Assembly (NCBI RefSeq): GCF_034521915.1
Contig: NZ_JAXHLU010000020.1
Coordinates: forward strand, 45,395 to 109,394
Length of the DNA stretch: 64,000 nt
From: Fodinibius sp034521915
Lineage (GTDB): Bacteria > Bacteroidota > Rhodothermia > Balneolales > Balneolaceae
Direction: 5' to 3'
Below, piece after piece: positions 9,477-19,021 of the stretch. The position numbers were made by a program, and so were the translations under genes. The notes beneath the pieces are model-generated. The model was given only the letters and a program-made list of their open reading frames with translations. It was not told the DNA's origin and searched no databases. Numbering within the stretch: position 1 is the stretch's first letter; every line of letters begins with the position of its first letter.

Positions 9477-10589
9477 TTATAATACGTTTTCAATGGACAT
9501 ATAATCCATATTAAAAGCTTCGGCAACTTCTTTATAGACGATATCGCCATCGACAATATTAAGACCCTTAAGCAGCTCCTTGTCATCTTGTAGAGCCTTC
9601 TTCCAGCCTTTATTAGCAATATCTACGGCGTACGGCAGCGTAACATTGGTTAATCCAAGCGTGGATGTTCGGGGTACTGCTCCGGGCATATTCGCTACGC
9701 AGTAGTGTACAATACCATCAACTTCATAAATAGGATTATCATGGGTAGTCGGTTTCGAAGTTTCAAAACATCCACCCTGATCAATAGCTACGTCTACTAA
9801 TACCGATCCTTTCTGCATATCGGCAAGCATATCGCGGGTAATTAAGCTGGGCGCTTTTGCCCCCGGAATTAATACTGCGCCAATTACCATATCAACATGG
9901 GGAAGCAGATTTCGGATATTAGCCTCAGAGGAAAACATAGTATCCACATTACGCGACATAATATCGTCCAGATGGCGAAGCCGCGGCATACTGATATCCA
10001 TAATCGTAGTATTGGCTCCCATTCCGGCCGCAATTTTTGCAGCGTTAACGCCTACGATACCACCGCCAATAACCAATACATTAGCCGGTTTTACGCCTGG
10101 AATACCTCCCAATAGAATACCAAGTCCCCCTTCGGGCTTCTCTAAATATTTGGCTCCTTCTTGGGAAGCCATACGGCCAGCGACTTCACTCATAGGAATA
10201 AGCAATGGTAAAGAACCGTCTTCCTTTTCTACCGTCTCGTAAGCAATTGCTACAGCTCCAGACTCTTTAACAGCCTCAGTCAATTGCCGACTGGCGGCAA
10301 AATGGAAATAGGTAAAAATAATTTGTCCTTCTTTCATCCGGTCATACTCGACCTCAACAGGCTCTTTCACCTTCATGATCATTTGGGCCTTATTCCAGAG
10401 CTCATCTACATCGTCAATAATTTCAGCTCCGGCTTCTATGTATTGCTCATCCAGAAAACCGCTGCCCTCCCCGGCTCCTTTTTGGATCAATACATCATGA
10501 CCATTACGCTTCATTTTTGTTACACCGCCGGGTAGTAGCGCCACGCGGTTTTCGTGTGTTTTAATTTCTTTAGGTACACCTATAATCAT
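9477..10589 (-). CDS. ald: Alanine dehydrogenase
   Basis: 370 residues, the family's usual length. It converts L-alanine to pyruvate and ammonia with NAD. The N terminus MIIGVPKEIKTHENRVAL is typical; the catalytic Lys75 (MKVKEP) and His96 (FTYFHFAASR) are present. The Rossmann motif is VIGGGIVGVNAAKIAAGMGA, and NMPGAVPRTST is the conserved C-terminal-domain stretch. It is alone between a terminator and the small winged-helix gene, so it is likely monocistronic. Confusion with the transhydrogenase alpha subunit is unlikely because of length and the MPGAVPRTST motif. Confidence 0.96.
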   Translation of the reverse strand: MIIGVPKEIKTHENRVALLPGGVTKMKRNGHDVLIQKGAGEGSGFLDEQYIEAGAEIIDDVDELWNKAQMIMKVKEPVEVEYDRMKEGQIIFTYFHFAASRQLTEAVKESGAVAIAYETVEKEDGSLPLLIPMSEVAGRMASQEGAKYLEKPEGGLGILLGGIPGVKPANVLVIGGGIVGVNAAKIAAGMGANTTIMDISMPRLRHLDDIMSRNVDTMFSSEANIRNLLPHVDMVIGAVLIPGAKAPSLITRDMLADMQKGSVLVDVAIDQGGCFETSKPTTHDNPIYEVDGIVHYCVANMPGAVPRTSTLGLTNVTLPYAVDIANKGWKKALQDDKELLKGLNIVDGDIVYKEVAEAFNMDYMSIENVL

Positions 10590-10697
10590 GAATACAAAAT
10601 TTTTGTTAATAGTATGCTACGGAGTTAAATCCGTGCCAAAGGTAGGTAATTTTTGGGAAAATTTTAACTGGAACTATCCCAATTTTTATAATCAGAA

Positions 10698-10970
10698 TCA
10701 CTCATGATCAAATAAGCTTTTATACTTCTTTAGTCCTGATTCTGTTAAAGTAATGTGACCATATAAGAGAGGACCGCCAATCGTCGTTGTTTTAATTAAT
10801 CCAAGCTCTTGCAAGTACTCCAGAGCATGTTTTATTTCGATCCTATCCCATTCAAGAGTGGCATTAATTTTCTTTACCGGAATCTGTTTCGAAGTATCTT
10901 CCTGTGAAAGCGAGCCAATCTCCCACAACAATTGCTGATACTTCTTATTGAATTCACTGCCGATAATCAT
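10698..10970 (-). CDS. Small winged-helix-like protein of unknown function
   Basis: 90 residues. The predicted pattern is three helices (KKYQQLLWEIGSL, VKKINATLEWDRIEIKHAL, EYLQELGLI) and a short strand pair (KTTTIGGPLLYGHITLTESG), which is a winged helix-turn-helix shape: the 'LEWDRIEIKHALEYLQELGLI' helix pair ends in a GG turn and ITLTESGLKK. Such proteins are often small transcription regulators, but no named family is recognised. It is transcribed divergently from the DUF58 gene, and the shared 190-bp spacer carries a 10-bp inverted repeat that could be its operator. Confidence 0.6.
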   Translation of the reverse strand: MIIGSEFNKKYQQLLWEIGSLSQEDTSKQIPVKKINATLEWDRIEIKHALEYLQELGLIKTTTIGGPLLYGHITLTESGLKKYKSLFDHE

Positions 10971-10994
10971 GTGCTAATCCATTCACCTATCAAC

Positions 10995-11031
10995 TGTTTA
11001 GATATTCAAAGACAATAATTGTATCTAAACA
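10995..11031. promoter_or_regulatory. Inverted repeat in a divergent promoter region
   Basis: TGTTTAGATA (10995-11004) and TATCTAAACA (11022-11031) are perfect complements with a 17-nt spacer, 24 bp before the winged-helix gene and 130 bp before the DUF58 gene. Two half-sites about 2.6 turns apart suggest an operator; a transcript hairpin is the alternative. Confidence 0.4.
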
Positions 11032-11160
11032 AACCGTTATGAAACTGTTACCAAATTGTTATGATATGCAAACCTGAACCTGTAGCTGGATAATTATCAA
11101 CTTTCAAATAAATGATAATTCCACTATCCTTGCACATACTGAAATACCAACTTCTCTATT

Positions 11161-12036
11161 ATGATATCAAAAGAAATTCTCCAGAAAGTCCGCAAGATTG
11201 AAATTCGCACCAAGGGAAAAGTGAACAATCTTTTTGGCGGCGAATATCAATCAGCATTTAAAGGGCGCGGAATGGAGTTTTCGGAAGTACGCGAGTATAC
11301 CTATGGGGATGACATCCGGCAAATCGACTGGAATGTCACCGCACGTTCAGGCGACCCATTCATCAAGCAGTTTGAAGAAGAACGCGAACAAACCCTCATG
11401 CTCTGCGTTGATATTTCTCCCAGCGGCATCTTTGGCAGTCAGGGGCAAAGTAAAATGGAGCTATCGATAGAAATATGTGCCGTACTAGCATTCAGTGCTA
11501 TCAAAAATGGAGATAAAGTCGGACTCATTCTTTTTACGAATGAAATCGAAAAAGTGATTCCTCCCAAAAAAGGTCGGCTACATGTGCTCCGTCTTATTCG
11601 CGAAATGCTAACGGTTGAGCCCAAGGGCACGGGTACTGACATTAGCGAGGCGTTATCATACGTAAACCGCCTGCTGAATCGACGAGCCATCATCGTATTG
11701 GCCAGCGACTTTCAAGATGATCAATACGATCGGCAGCTCAAAATCACCAACCGTAAACACGATCTTGTAAATATTTTTATCAACGATAAGTTTGAGGATG
11801 AACTTCCCGACTTGGGATTAGTTCCTTTACGGGATGCCGAAACCGGTGAAGAAGTACTTATAGATACATCCAGCGAAAAAGTGCGCAAAGAGTATCAAAA
11901 GAAAAGAGAAAAGGCCAAACATCAGCTTCGGGATCAATTTTTACGGATGAAAATTGATATGATTGAACTGGAAACCAGCGCCTCATACATCCGACCGCTT
12001 ATGACGTTTTTCCGCAGGCGCATGCACCGTTATTAA
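11161..12036 (+). CDS. DUF58 domain protein (Bat/MoxR-associated VWA-like)
   Basis: 291 residues. The hallmark DUF58 stretch is GRGMEFSEVREYTYGDD followed by RQIDWNVTARSG and FIKQFEEEREQTLMLCVDIS, whose last part is the first strand of a degenerate VWA fold. ALSYVNRLLNRRAIIVLASDF is the second conserved block. DUF58 proteins normally sit next to a MoxR AAA ATPase and Bat proteins in a chaperone-like system linked to stress tolerance in Bacteroidota. Here no moxR is in the window; the rest of the cluster follows after the convergent M23 gene. Confidence 0.88.
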   Translation: MISKEILQKVRKIEIRTKGKVNNLFGGEYQSAFKGRGMEFSEVREYTYGDDIRQIDWNVTARSGDPFIKQFEEEREQTLMLCVDISPSGIFGSQGQSKMELSIEICAVLAFSAIKNGDKVGLILFTNEIEKVIPPKKGRLHVLRLIREMLTVEPKGTGTDISEALSYVNRLLNRRAIIVLASDFQDDQYDRQLKITNRKHDLVNIFINDKFEDELPDLGLVPLRDAETGEEVLIDTSSEKVRKEYQKKREKAKHQLRDQFLRMKIDMIELETSASYIRPLMTFFRRRMHRY

Positions 12037-12039
12037 CTA

Positions 12040-13329
12040 TTATTTTACCTCTGTAATAACAGGTCCACTGTCTTGGGTCGTATCAATTTTTGCTTGCAGT
12101 TGATGATTCAAACTATCTCTTACCTGAGCAAAAATATCCATCAGGCTATCAGGTACCGCCTCCGATGATGGCAAATCTACTGTACGAGAGTTTACCGGCC
12201 GATTGTTTTTATAGAGCGAATAATGCAGATGAGGACCGGTAGCACGGCCAGTACTTCCTACATAGCCAATAACCTGTCCCTGCTCCACTTTTACTCCGCG
12301 CTTGATACCGCTTGCAAATCCCCGCAGGTGCAAGTATGCAGTTCGATAGGTCGAATTATGAGTTATTTTTACAATATTTCCATTCGCGCCGCGGTACCTT
12401 GCTTCAGTAACAGTTCCATCCCCCACCGCCAATACCGGTGTACCCGGCGGAGCCGCATAATCAACACCGGTATGAGGTACCCGTTTTTTTAGTATGGGAT
12501 GATAGCGGCTGCGTGAAAAGTTTGAACTTACCCGCTGACTAAACTTGAACGGAGCTTGTAGGAGTGCTTTCTGCACACTTTCCCCTTCTTCATTGAAATA
12601 GCCCTGCACATCTCCATGACGAAATCTATATGCCTGGTAGGATTCACCGCGATGGGTAAATTCGGCTGCTTTTATCTCACCAATACCGTAATAATCATCA
12701 TCAATAAATTGTTTGTCATAAAGAACTTCGAAAGAATCGCCCGGACGCAATCCAAAAAAGTTGATCTGCCAGGCAAAAATATTCGCCATTCTATTTGCTA
12801 ACAGTTGACTGGCACCCTGCGAACTTATCGTTTGATATAATGAATTCTCAATTTCACCAGAAGTCGCAACTGTTTTGCTGGTAAGCGCTCGCGATGCCTT
12901 ATAAATTCGTAACGAATCTTTCTGCCAGTCCAATACTACATAATCCAATGGGTTGTTCTGTATAACGATATTTGAAACATCTTTCGTACTATCAGCCGAT
13001 ATATACGCACGGTATTTTTGGCCGGGCTTAATTTGATTAAAATCTATAATATTACGGGCCTCTTGCGTTATGGAATAAATTTCCTGGGGACTAAAATCGA
13101 ACTTATCGAGTATAAGATATAAGCTTTCGTTGCGTTTAACGGTATAATCCTGAACTTCAACGCTATCTGTGGGAATGCCAAATTTATCAAATGTTGGAGC
13201 CGTAACCGTGGTATCAACAGTTGCTGAAATTGGCTCCAGCTGCTGTTCAGGCGTATTATTTTCCGTTTCAGAAATGCACCCACACATAAAAAAGATTAGC
13301 AGTACACCTAATAAAAAGCTCGTTCGCAT
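12040..13329 (-). CDS. M23 family zinc endopeptidase, exported, LysM-like N-terminal region
   Basis: About 429 residues from the ATG at 13329; the frame opens 20 codons earlier, but this start gives the hydrophobic leader MRTSFLLGVLLIFFMCGC, possibly a lipoprotein signal with a relaxed lipobox. Next is a LysM/OapA-like segment (DYTVKRNESLYLILDKFD), then a mixed region, and the M23 domain near the C terminus: HTGVDYAAPPGTPV (HxxxD) and ATGPHLHYSLY (HxH), the zinc ligands of lysostaphin-type peptidases that cut peptidoglycan cross-links or activate amidases. It is convergent with the DUF58 gene (3 bp between stops) and interrupts the Bat-like cluster. Confidence 0.88.
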   Translation of the reverse strand: MRTSFLLGVLLIFFMCGCISETENNTPEQQLEPISATVDTTVTAPTFDKFGIPTDSVEVQDYTVKRNESLYLILDKFDFSPQEIYSITQEARNIIDFNQIKPGQKYRAYISADSTKDVSNIVIQNNPLDYVVLDWQKDSLRIYKASRALTSKTVATSGEIENSLYQTISSQGASQLLANRMANIFAWQINFFGLRPGDSFEVLYDKQFIDDDYYGIGEIKAAEFTHRGESYQAYRFRHGDVQGYFNEEGESVQKALLQAPFKFSQRVSSNFSRSRYHPILKKRVPHTGVDYAAPPGTPVLAVGDGTVTEARYRGANGNIVKITHNSTYRTAYLHLRGFASGIKRGVKVEQGQVIGYVGSTGRATGPHLHYSLYKNNRPVNSRTVDLPSSEAVPDSLMDIFAQVRDSLNHQLQAKIDTTQDSGPVITEVK

Positions 13330-13466
13330 CACTCCAAATTTGTTAGAAATAATTCGTTTTAAGTTATCATTTTCACAACATCTATGCACAGTTAATATTG
13401 CACATAACTTTTAGGCATCTAGTTTTTCCGAATGGCGCTATTTTTTCTATTTTTGGTGCCTGTTAA

Positions 13467-14549
13467 TTGGGATCACGTTATTATCATTCCCCATATAAAA
13501 TAAATTTCAAACATCGTATAGTCTCAGTGGCAATAAAAAGATTTGTAAACGGATTTTCCATCGTCTGCCTTCTGCTGGTTTTTTTTCCTTTAAGTGGACA
13601 GACTCAGAATCTAAAAGAATTTTCCACTGTTGATTCTCTGCAAGTTGGAGATACCTTCGATTTTTCTATTACACTCGATAAAAATCAAGAATACGATAAA
13701 ATAACCTTCCCAGACAGTTCTCACCTTGGCGGCACTTTTGAAATTCGTTCCCGAAAACAGTTTAAGCTTTCCGAGTATAAAGACAGCGTTTATTACGAGC
13801 TCCAGTTCTTTGGCACCGTCGATACACTCATCCCCAAATTACCTGTTCAATTAGTTAAAGAACAAGACACAACAACGCTCTACACAAAACCTGTTCCTGT
13901 TGGTTTTAGCAGTATTCTGGCCGGTAACGACGAATCTCTTCGTCCCCTAAAACCCATTTTTGAATTTGCACGCGCCTGGTGGCCGTATCTTTTGGGATTC
14001 CTGATCTTAGCCATCACTTCCTATTATGCCTATCAATATTACCTGCAGTGGCAAGAACAACAACTAGAAGAAAAAGAGCGACCGACATTTACCCCGACTC
14101 CGTTTCAAAATCCGTTAAAGGAGTTTCGAAAATCGATCCAACAACTCGAAAACGCTAAACTTTCTACTCAAGAAGATTACAAGGCTTTTTATAGTGATCT
14201 TGGTGATGCCATCCGGCAATATTATGAGTCGCTTTACAACCTTCCCGCTTTGGAATCAACCAGTGGCGAACTCTTAACTATGCTTCGAAATGGTTCTATC
14301 GATCAAGATCTTATTGATGATACCCGTGCCGTACTGCAAGAAGCAGATATGGTAAAATTTGCCAAATTTAATCCTACTCCCAAACAGGCCGAGCGAGCCC
14401 TCCAAAAAGCCTATAATTTCCTGGATCGCGCTCAACAAATCGACGGACCTCGTATCGACCACCTCCGGCGCAAACATCAGGCTAAAATGGAAGCCCAACG
14501 CGAAGAATTTTATGAAGAACATGAAAATAGTGAGAAGGTGAACGCATGA
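13467..14549 (+). CDS. BatD-like exported/membrane protein
   Basis: Up to 360 residues. The earliest start is TTG 13467; a GTG at 13527 (VAIKRFVNGFSIVCLLL) would give a neater signal peptide, and no Shine-Dalgarno sequence decides. A periplasmic beta-rich part (FSTVDSLQVGDTFDFSITL) is followed by one transmembrane segment, WWPYLLGFLILAITSYYAY (about 172-190), and a cytoplasmic helical region like DUF4381 (LKEFRKSIQQLENAKL, AIRQYYESLYNLPALESTSG, AERALQKAYNFLDRA). This architecture sits between DUF58 and BatA genes in Bacteroidota. The stop overlaps the batA start (ATGA), so the two are translationally coupled. Confidence 0.75.
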   Translation: MGSRYYHSPYKINFKHRIVSVAIKRFVNGFSIVCLLLVFFPLSGQTQNLKEFSTVDSLQVGDTFDFSITLDKNQEYDKITFPDSSHLGGTFEIRSRKQFKLSEYKDSVYYELQFFGTVDTLIPKLPVQLVKEQDTTTLYTKPVPVGFSSILAGNDESLRPLKPIFEFARAWWPYLLGFLILAITSYYAYQYYLQWQEQQLEEKERPTFTPTPFQNPLKEFRKSIQQLENAKLSTQEDYKAFYSDLGDAIRQYYESLYNLPALESTSGELLTMLRNGSIDQDLIDDTRAVLQEADMVKFAKFNPTPKQAERALQKAYNFLDRAQQIDGPRIDHLRRKHQAKMEAQREEFYEEHENSEKVNA

Positions 14550-15539
14550 GTTGGGCAAATCCTCATTTATTATGGCTGTTACTACTTCTGATACCTATTA
14601 TTGGTTATCAGATCTGGAAGCATCGCAACAAAAAAAATCCCAGCCTTTTATTCTCCAACACCTCGGGACTTAAAAACCTCAGTGGCAACTGGCGATCGTA
14701 CGGCATCTGGGCAGCACCTTTATTACAGATTTTAGCTTTCATTCTTATTGTTATTGCCCTGGCACGTCCCCAGTATAAAAACACCACTGTAGAACGAAAT
14801 GCCGAAGGAATTGATATCGTCTTGACGCTTGATATTTCCACCTCGATGAAAGCCGAAGATCTGAAGCCCAATCGATTAGAAGCAGCCAAGGGCGTAGCCG
14901 AAGACTTTATTAATAAGCGTATTTCAGATCGTATTGGCCTCGTACTTTTTGCTCGTCAAAGTTTTACGATGGTACCCCCTACGCTTGATTACGATCTGCT
15001 TAAGAGATTACTCGAGGATGTTGAGATGGGTGTCGTAGAAGACGGCACTGCCATCGGCATGGGAATCGCCACCGCCGTGAACCGCCTCAAAGAAAGTAAA
15101 GCCGAAAGCAAGGTTATCATCCTGCTTACCGACGGGCAAAATAACGCCGGAGAAATAGATCCCGTCACCGCTGCTGATCTTGGCCGTTTCTTACGATATT
15201 AAAATTTATACCATTGGTGCCGGCACGCGCGGGACGGCTCCCTATCCGGTAAAAGATCCTATTTTCGGTGATCGGTATCAAAATGTAGAGGTTAATATTG
15301 ACGAAGAAATGCTTACACAGATTGCCAATATGACCAACGGATCCTATTTCAGAGCCACCAATACCGAAAAGCTGGAAGATATTTATAATCAGATTGATGA
15401 ACTTGAAAAAACGGAAATCGAGGAAGTTATCTACACGGATGTACAGGATTTATACCCGCGATTTCTAATCCCCGGAATATTACTGCTGGTTCTGAGTATT
15501 ATCTCCGAACAGTTTATCTTCCGAAAAGCTACTGAGTAA
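14546..15539 (+). pseudogene. batA: BatA-like VWA protein, broken by a 1-base frameshift
   Basis: Two overlapping frames together encode one BatA-type protein. Frame one: two membrane segments (LLWLLLLLIPIIGYQIW and LLQILAFILIVIALARP), then a VWA domain with the MIDAS motif LDISTSMK and LTDGQNNAGEIDP, ending early at 15202. Frame two continues the VWA domain (IKIYTIGAGTRGTAPYPV) to a C-terminal membrane anchor (LIPGILLLVLSIISEQFIF). Removing one G from the GG at 15182-15183 restores a continuous reading, ..DPVTAADLAVSYDIKIYTIG.., of about 330 residues, the normal BatA length. It could be a real mutation or a base-calling error. BatB is not found downstream. Confidence 0.88.
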
Positions 15540-15667
15540 CTACCAAGGTGGCTATCTTATCGTAATAACTGATAACATGCAGTGTTCCTATTCCCATAGA
15601 ACCTAATTTATAGTTATTTTGTTATTCAATTTTCGAGTAGTAGAATTCTTTTCCAATTAACAATTTC

Positions 15668-18600
15668 ATGGCGTTACAGTCTGTATTAAAAACATTTTCA
15701 GCCCAAATTCCGTGGAGTGATCTTCACTCCCACATCAAAGAGCGCAACACTATACAGCTCAACCATTTTGTAGGATCTACGCCCTCTTTTCTGGTTGCAA
15801 AACTGGCCCAAAAGTTTGACAAAGTTGTTGTCATTCACGGTGATCCTGAATCAGCCCAGTTTATGCAGGGCGATCTTGAAGCACTTGATGTTCAACAGGC
15901 CAGCTATTTTCCCGAGACCGGTCACAAGCCCTACGACGATCAGCAGATCACTGACAGCTCCGTTGTTGTTCAACGTTCGGAAGTGCTTGAGAAAATAAAC
16001 ACGAATCCAAAAGCAGTATTGGTCACTTCAGCTGCTGCAATATTTGAAAAGATTGTTGCTCCGGACGTTTTTACCGATGCATCACTGACGATTAAAAAGA
16101 GGGATTCGGTTGAAATTGATAACCTTAAGGAAGAGCTGGTTGACCAAGAGTATGAACGTGTAAAATTCGTAAATCAGCCGGGCGAATTTGCCCACCGCGG
16201 CGGTATTTTGGATGTCTTTCCCTATTCGGGCGAATATCCCATCAGGCTGGAATTCTTTGGGGATGAAGTCGACTCCATCCGAGAATTTGATCCGGATTCA
16301 CAGCGTTCTGTATCATTTTTAGATACGGCCCGTTTTGTGCCCGATGCATCCAGCCTCAGCAAAGGTCAAAAACAGGGTGTGCTCTCTTATTTTGATGAGG
16401 ATACGGTATTTGTATTACTAAATCGCTCGCTTATTGAATCGGATATTGAAGATCGATTTCAGCAAGCTTTCGAAACATTTAAGGAGCTAAAATCTACGGA
16501 AGACATTCTCCCGCCCGAAGAACTCTATGTGAATTTGGAGAACCTGCAAGAGTCCTATCAAAATCATGCACGCATTCAGCTGGGCGGTTTTTCCGAAAAG
16601 AGTGAACCTGCATGGTCGTACCGTTTGGATGCCAGTCCACAACCTGATTTTAACGGAAGCGTTAAGCTGCTTCGCGAAAACATTGAGCAGCTCAGCAAAA
16701 AAAGTTTCGATACCTATATCCTATGCGATAACGAAGGTCAGCGCGACCGTTTTGAAGAACTGCTTGGTGACCGCTCCAAAGATCTGCGGTATCATCTGTC
16801 TGTAGAATCTATCCACGAGGGTTTTACCCTCAACAATGAGGGATTAGCTGTTTATACCGACCACCAGATTTTTAACCGTTATCATCGTCCCAAAATCCGC
16901 CGCAAGCGACATACCAGCAATATCTCTATGAAAGAGCTGCGCGATCTCAACATCGGGGATTATGTCGTGCATGTGGATTATGGTATCGGCAAATTTGCCG
17001 GATTTAAAAAGATTGAAGTGCGCGGGGTAGAGCAAGAATCTGTGGTATTACGATATAAGGAAAAATCCCTGCTTTATGTCAATGTAACCAGCCTTCATAA
17101 AATCCAGAAGTACTCGGGAAAGGAGGGTACACAACCCCGAATAAGCAAGCTGGGCTCCGGACGTTGGGCACGTAAAAAAGCGCAAACCAAGGAAAAGGTT
17201 AAAGATATAGCGCGCGACCTTATTAAGCTGTATGCCAAGCGAAAGTCCAAAGATGCGTATGATTTCTCTGCCGATACCTCCTGGCAAACCGAGATGGAAG
17301 CACGTTTTGAATTTGAGGAAACCCCTGATCAGCGCGATGCTATTGAAGCTGTAAAAGAAGATATGGAATCCAATACGCCCATGGATCGCCTGGTATGTGG
17401 CGACGTTGGATTCGGAAAAACGGAAGTGGCCGTCCGAGCCGCATTTAAGGCCGTAATGGATCATAAGCAAGTAGCCGTACTTGTTCCCACAACTATCTTG
17501 GCCGATCAGCACTATAAAACATTTTCGGAGCGGATGAAAGATTTTCCCATTACCGTAGAGGTCCTTTCTCGCTTCCGAACCCGCAAAGAGCAAAGAGAAA
17601 CGCTCAAGAAGCTTGAAGAAGGAAAAGCAGATATTGTTATCGGTACCCATCGGCTTACTTCCAAAGATGTAGAGTTCGATGATCTGGGCTTATTGGTTGT
17701 GGATGAAGAGCAACGTTTCGGCGTTAAGACCAAAGAAAAACTCAAAGAGTACCGTGCTACCGTTGATGTTCTCACGCTTACTGCTACTCCTATTCCGCGG
17801 ACACTGCAATTTTCGCTGATGGGTGCACGTGATCTTAGCATCATCAATACTCCACCGCCTAATCGTCAACCTGTTGAAACAGAAATTCACAGTTTTGACA
17901 AAGAACTTATACAGGATGCTATCTCACAAGAAGTTTCTCGAGGCGGACAGGTTTTCTTTATCCACAACCGGGTAAAAACGATTGAGTCTGTTGCTAATAT
18001 GGTGCGCGATATTATGCCCAATGTACGCGTTCGATTCGCCCACGGACAAATGAGCTCAAAACAGCTGGAAAGCATCATTGAAGATTTTTATGCGCATAAG
18101 TTTGATGTGCTGGTTTCTACCAATATCGTGGAAAACGGCATAGATATCTCCAATGCCAACACGATGATCATCAACCGTGCGGACATGTTTGGATTGGCTG
18201 AGCTCCATCAGCTGCGCGGACGCGTGGGTCGATCTCACCGAAAAGCTTTTTGCTATCTAATCACAAAAGATATTAAGTCGCTTACTGATGATGCCCGCAA
18301 GCGACTGTTGGCCCTGGAAGAATTTTCGGATCTGGGATCCGGATTCAACATTGCCATGCGCGACCTTGACATCCGAGGTGCAGGCGATATATTGGGAGCT
18401 GAACAAAGCGGCTTTATCAACGACCTTGGCTTTGACCTCTATCAAAAAATACTCAATGACGCCGTCAAAGAACTTAAGGAAGAAGAGTTCAGTGATGTAT
18501 TCAGCGATGTAGAAGCCGATATTGAACTGCCTGAAACACAGGTTGAATTTGATCTCCCTGCCCTGCTCGAAAGTGATTATGTATCTGATAATGTGGAGCG

Positions 18601-19021
18601 GCTGAACCTGTATCGAAAACTGGCCGGAGCCGAAAAGCTGGAAACCATCAAGGAATGGAAAGAGGAAGTAAAAGACCGCTTTGGTCCCATTCCCGAAGCT
18701 ACTCAAAACCTGATTACCGCTTCTGTTGTCAAACTTTATGCATCACAGCTATTTATTACGAAAGTCCGTATTCGCTCAAATCGCATGTGGATGGAATGCC
18801 CGAAACATGATTCCGATCTGGGCGAAGAATTTTATGGCGACCGTTTCCAGCACGTACTCAAGAAAATGCAAAAAGAAGCCGAAGGCAGATACGAAGTCAT
18901 CCAAAAAGAAGACCGCGTACGATTTGTTATTCAAGAAATTCCCGATCTTGAAGCAGCCGCAACCTTTTTAAAAGAGTTAGCTCCTTCAACCGATAAAAGA
19001 CGGGAGGTCAGCCATGCTTGA
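15668..19021 (+). CDS. mfd: Transcription-repair coupling factor
   Basis: 1117 residues. Mfd removes RNA polymerase stalled at lesions and recruits UvrA. Domains in order: UvrB-like N-terminal module (EFAHRGGILDVFPYSG, about 175), the RNA-polymerase-interacting CarD/RID-like domain (IGDYVVHVDYGIGKFAGFK, about 430), the RecG-like translocase with Walker A GDVGFGKTE (about 577), motif II VVDEEQRFG (about 678), LTATPIPRTL, and motif VI QLRGRVGRSHR, then the C-terminal TRCF domain. All motor motifs are intact. The start is ATG 15668. The downstream Sua5-type gene overlaps it by 8 bp. Confidence 0.96.
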   Translation: MALQSVLKTFSAQIPWSDLHSHIKERNTIQLNHFVGSTPSFLVAKLAQKFDKVVVIHGDPESAQFMQGDLEALDVQQASYFPETGHKPYDDQQITDSSVVVQRSEVLEKINTNPKAVLVTSAAAIFEKIVAPDVFTDASLTIKKRDSVEIDNLKEELVDQEYERVKFVNQPGEFAHRGGILDVFPYSGEYPIRLEFFGDEVDSIREFDPDSQRSVSFLDTARFVPDASSLSKGQKQGVLSYFDEDTVFVLLNRSLIESDIEDRFQQAFETFKELKSTEDILPPEELYVNLENLQESYQNHARIQLGGFSEKSEPAWSYRLDASPQPDFNGSVKLLRENIEQLSKKSFDTYILCDNEGQRDRFEELLGDRSKDLRYHLSVESIHEGFTLNNEGLAVYTDHQIFNRYHRPKIRRKRHTSNISMKELRDLNIGDYVVHVDYGIGKFAGFKKIEVRGVEQESVVLRYKEKSLLYVNVTSLHKIQKYSGKEGTQPRISKLGSGRWARKKAQTKEKVKDIARDLIKLYAKRKSKDAYDFSADTSWQTEMEARFEFEETPDQRDAIEAVKEDMESNTPMDRLVCGDVGFGKTEVAVRAAFKAVMDHKQVAVLVPTTILADQHYKTFSERMKDFPITVEVLSRFRTRKEQRETLKKLEEGKADIVIGTHRLTSKDVEFDDLGLLVVDEEQRFGVKTKEKLKEYRATVDVLTLTATPIPRTLQFSLMGARDLSIINTPPPNRQPVETEIHSFDKELIQDAISQEVSRGGQVFFIHNRVKTIESVANMVRDIMPNVRVRFAHGQMSSKQLESIIEDFYAHKFDVLVSTNIVENGIDISNANTMIINRADMFGLAELHQLRGRVGRSHRKAFCYLITKDIKSLTDDARKRLLALEEFSDLGSGFNIAMRDLDIRGAGDILGAEQSGFINDLGFDLYQKILNDAVKELKEEEFSDVFSDVEADIELPETQVEFDLPALLESDYVSDNVERLNLYRKLAGAEKLETIKEWKEEVKDRFGPIPEATQNLITASVVKLYASQLFITKVRIRSNRMWMECPKHDSDLGEEFYGDRFQHVLKKMQKEAEGRYEVIQKEDRVRFVIQEIPDLEAAATFLKELAPSTDKRREVSHA

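Noticed and set aside
12028..12060. Terminator GTTATTA/TAATAAC between DUF58 and M23 genes
   Set aside because: A 7-bp all-AT-rich stem with a 19-nt loop is too weak to call.
17048..17650. 200-codon open frame antisense to mfd
   Set aside because: Lies wholly within the mfd coding sequence, and its translation has no recognisable domain; the mfd reading is certain.
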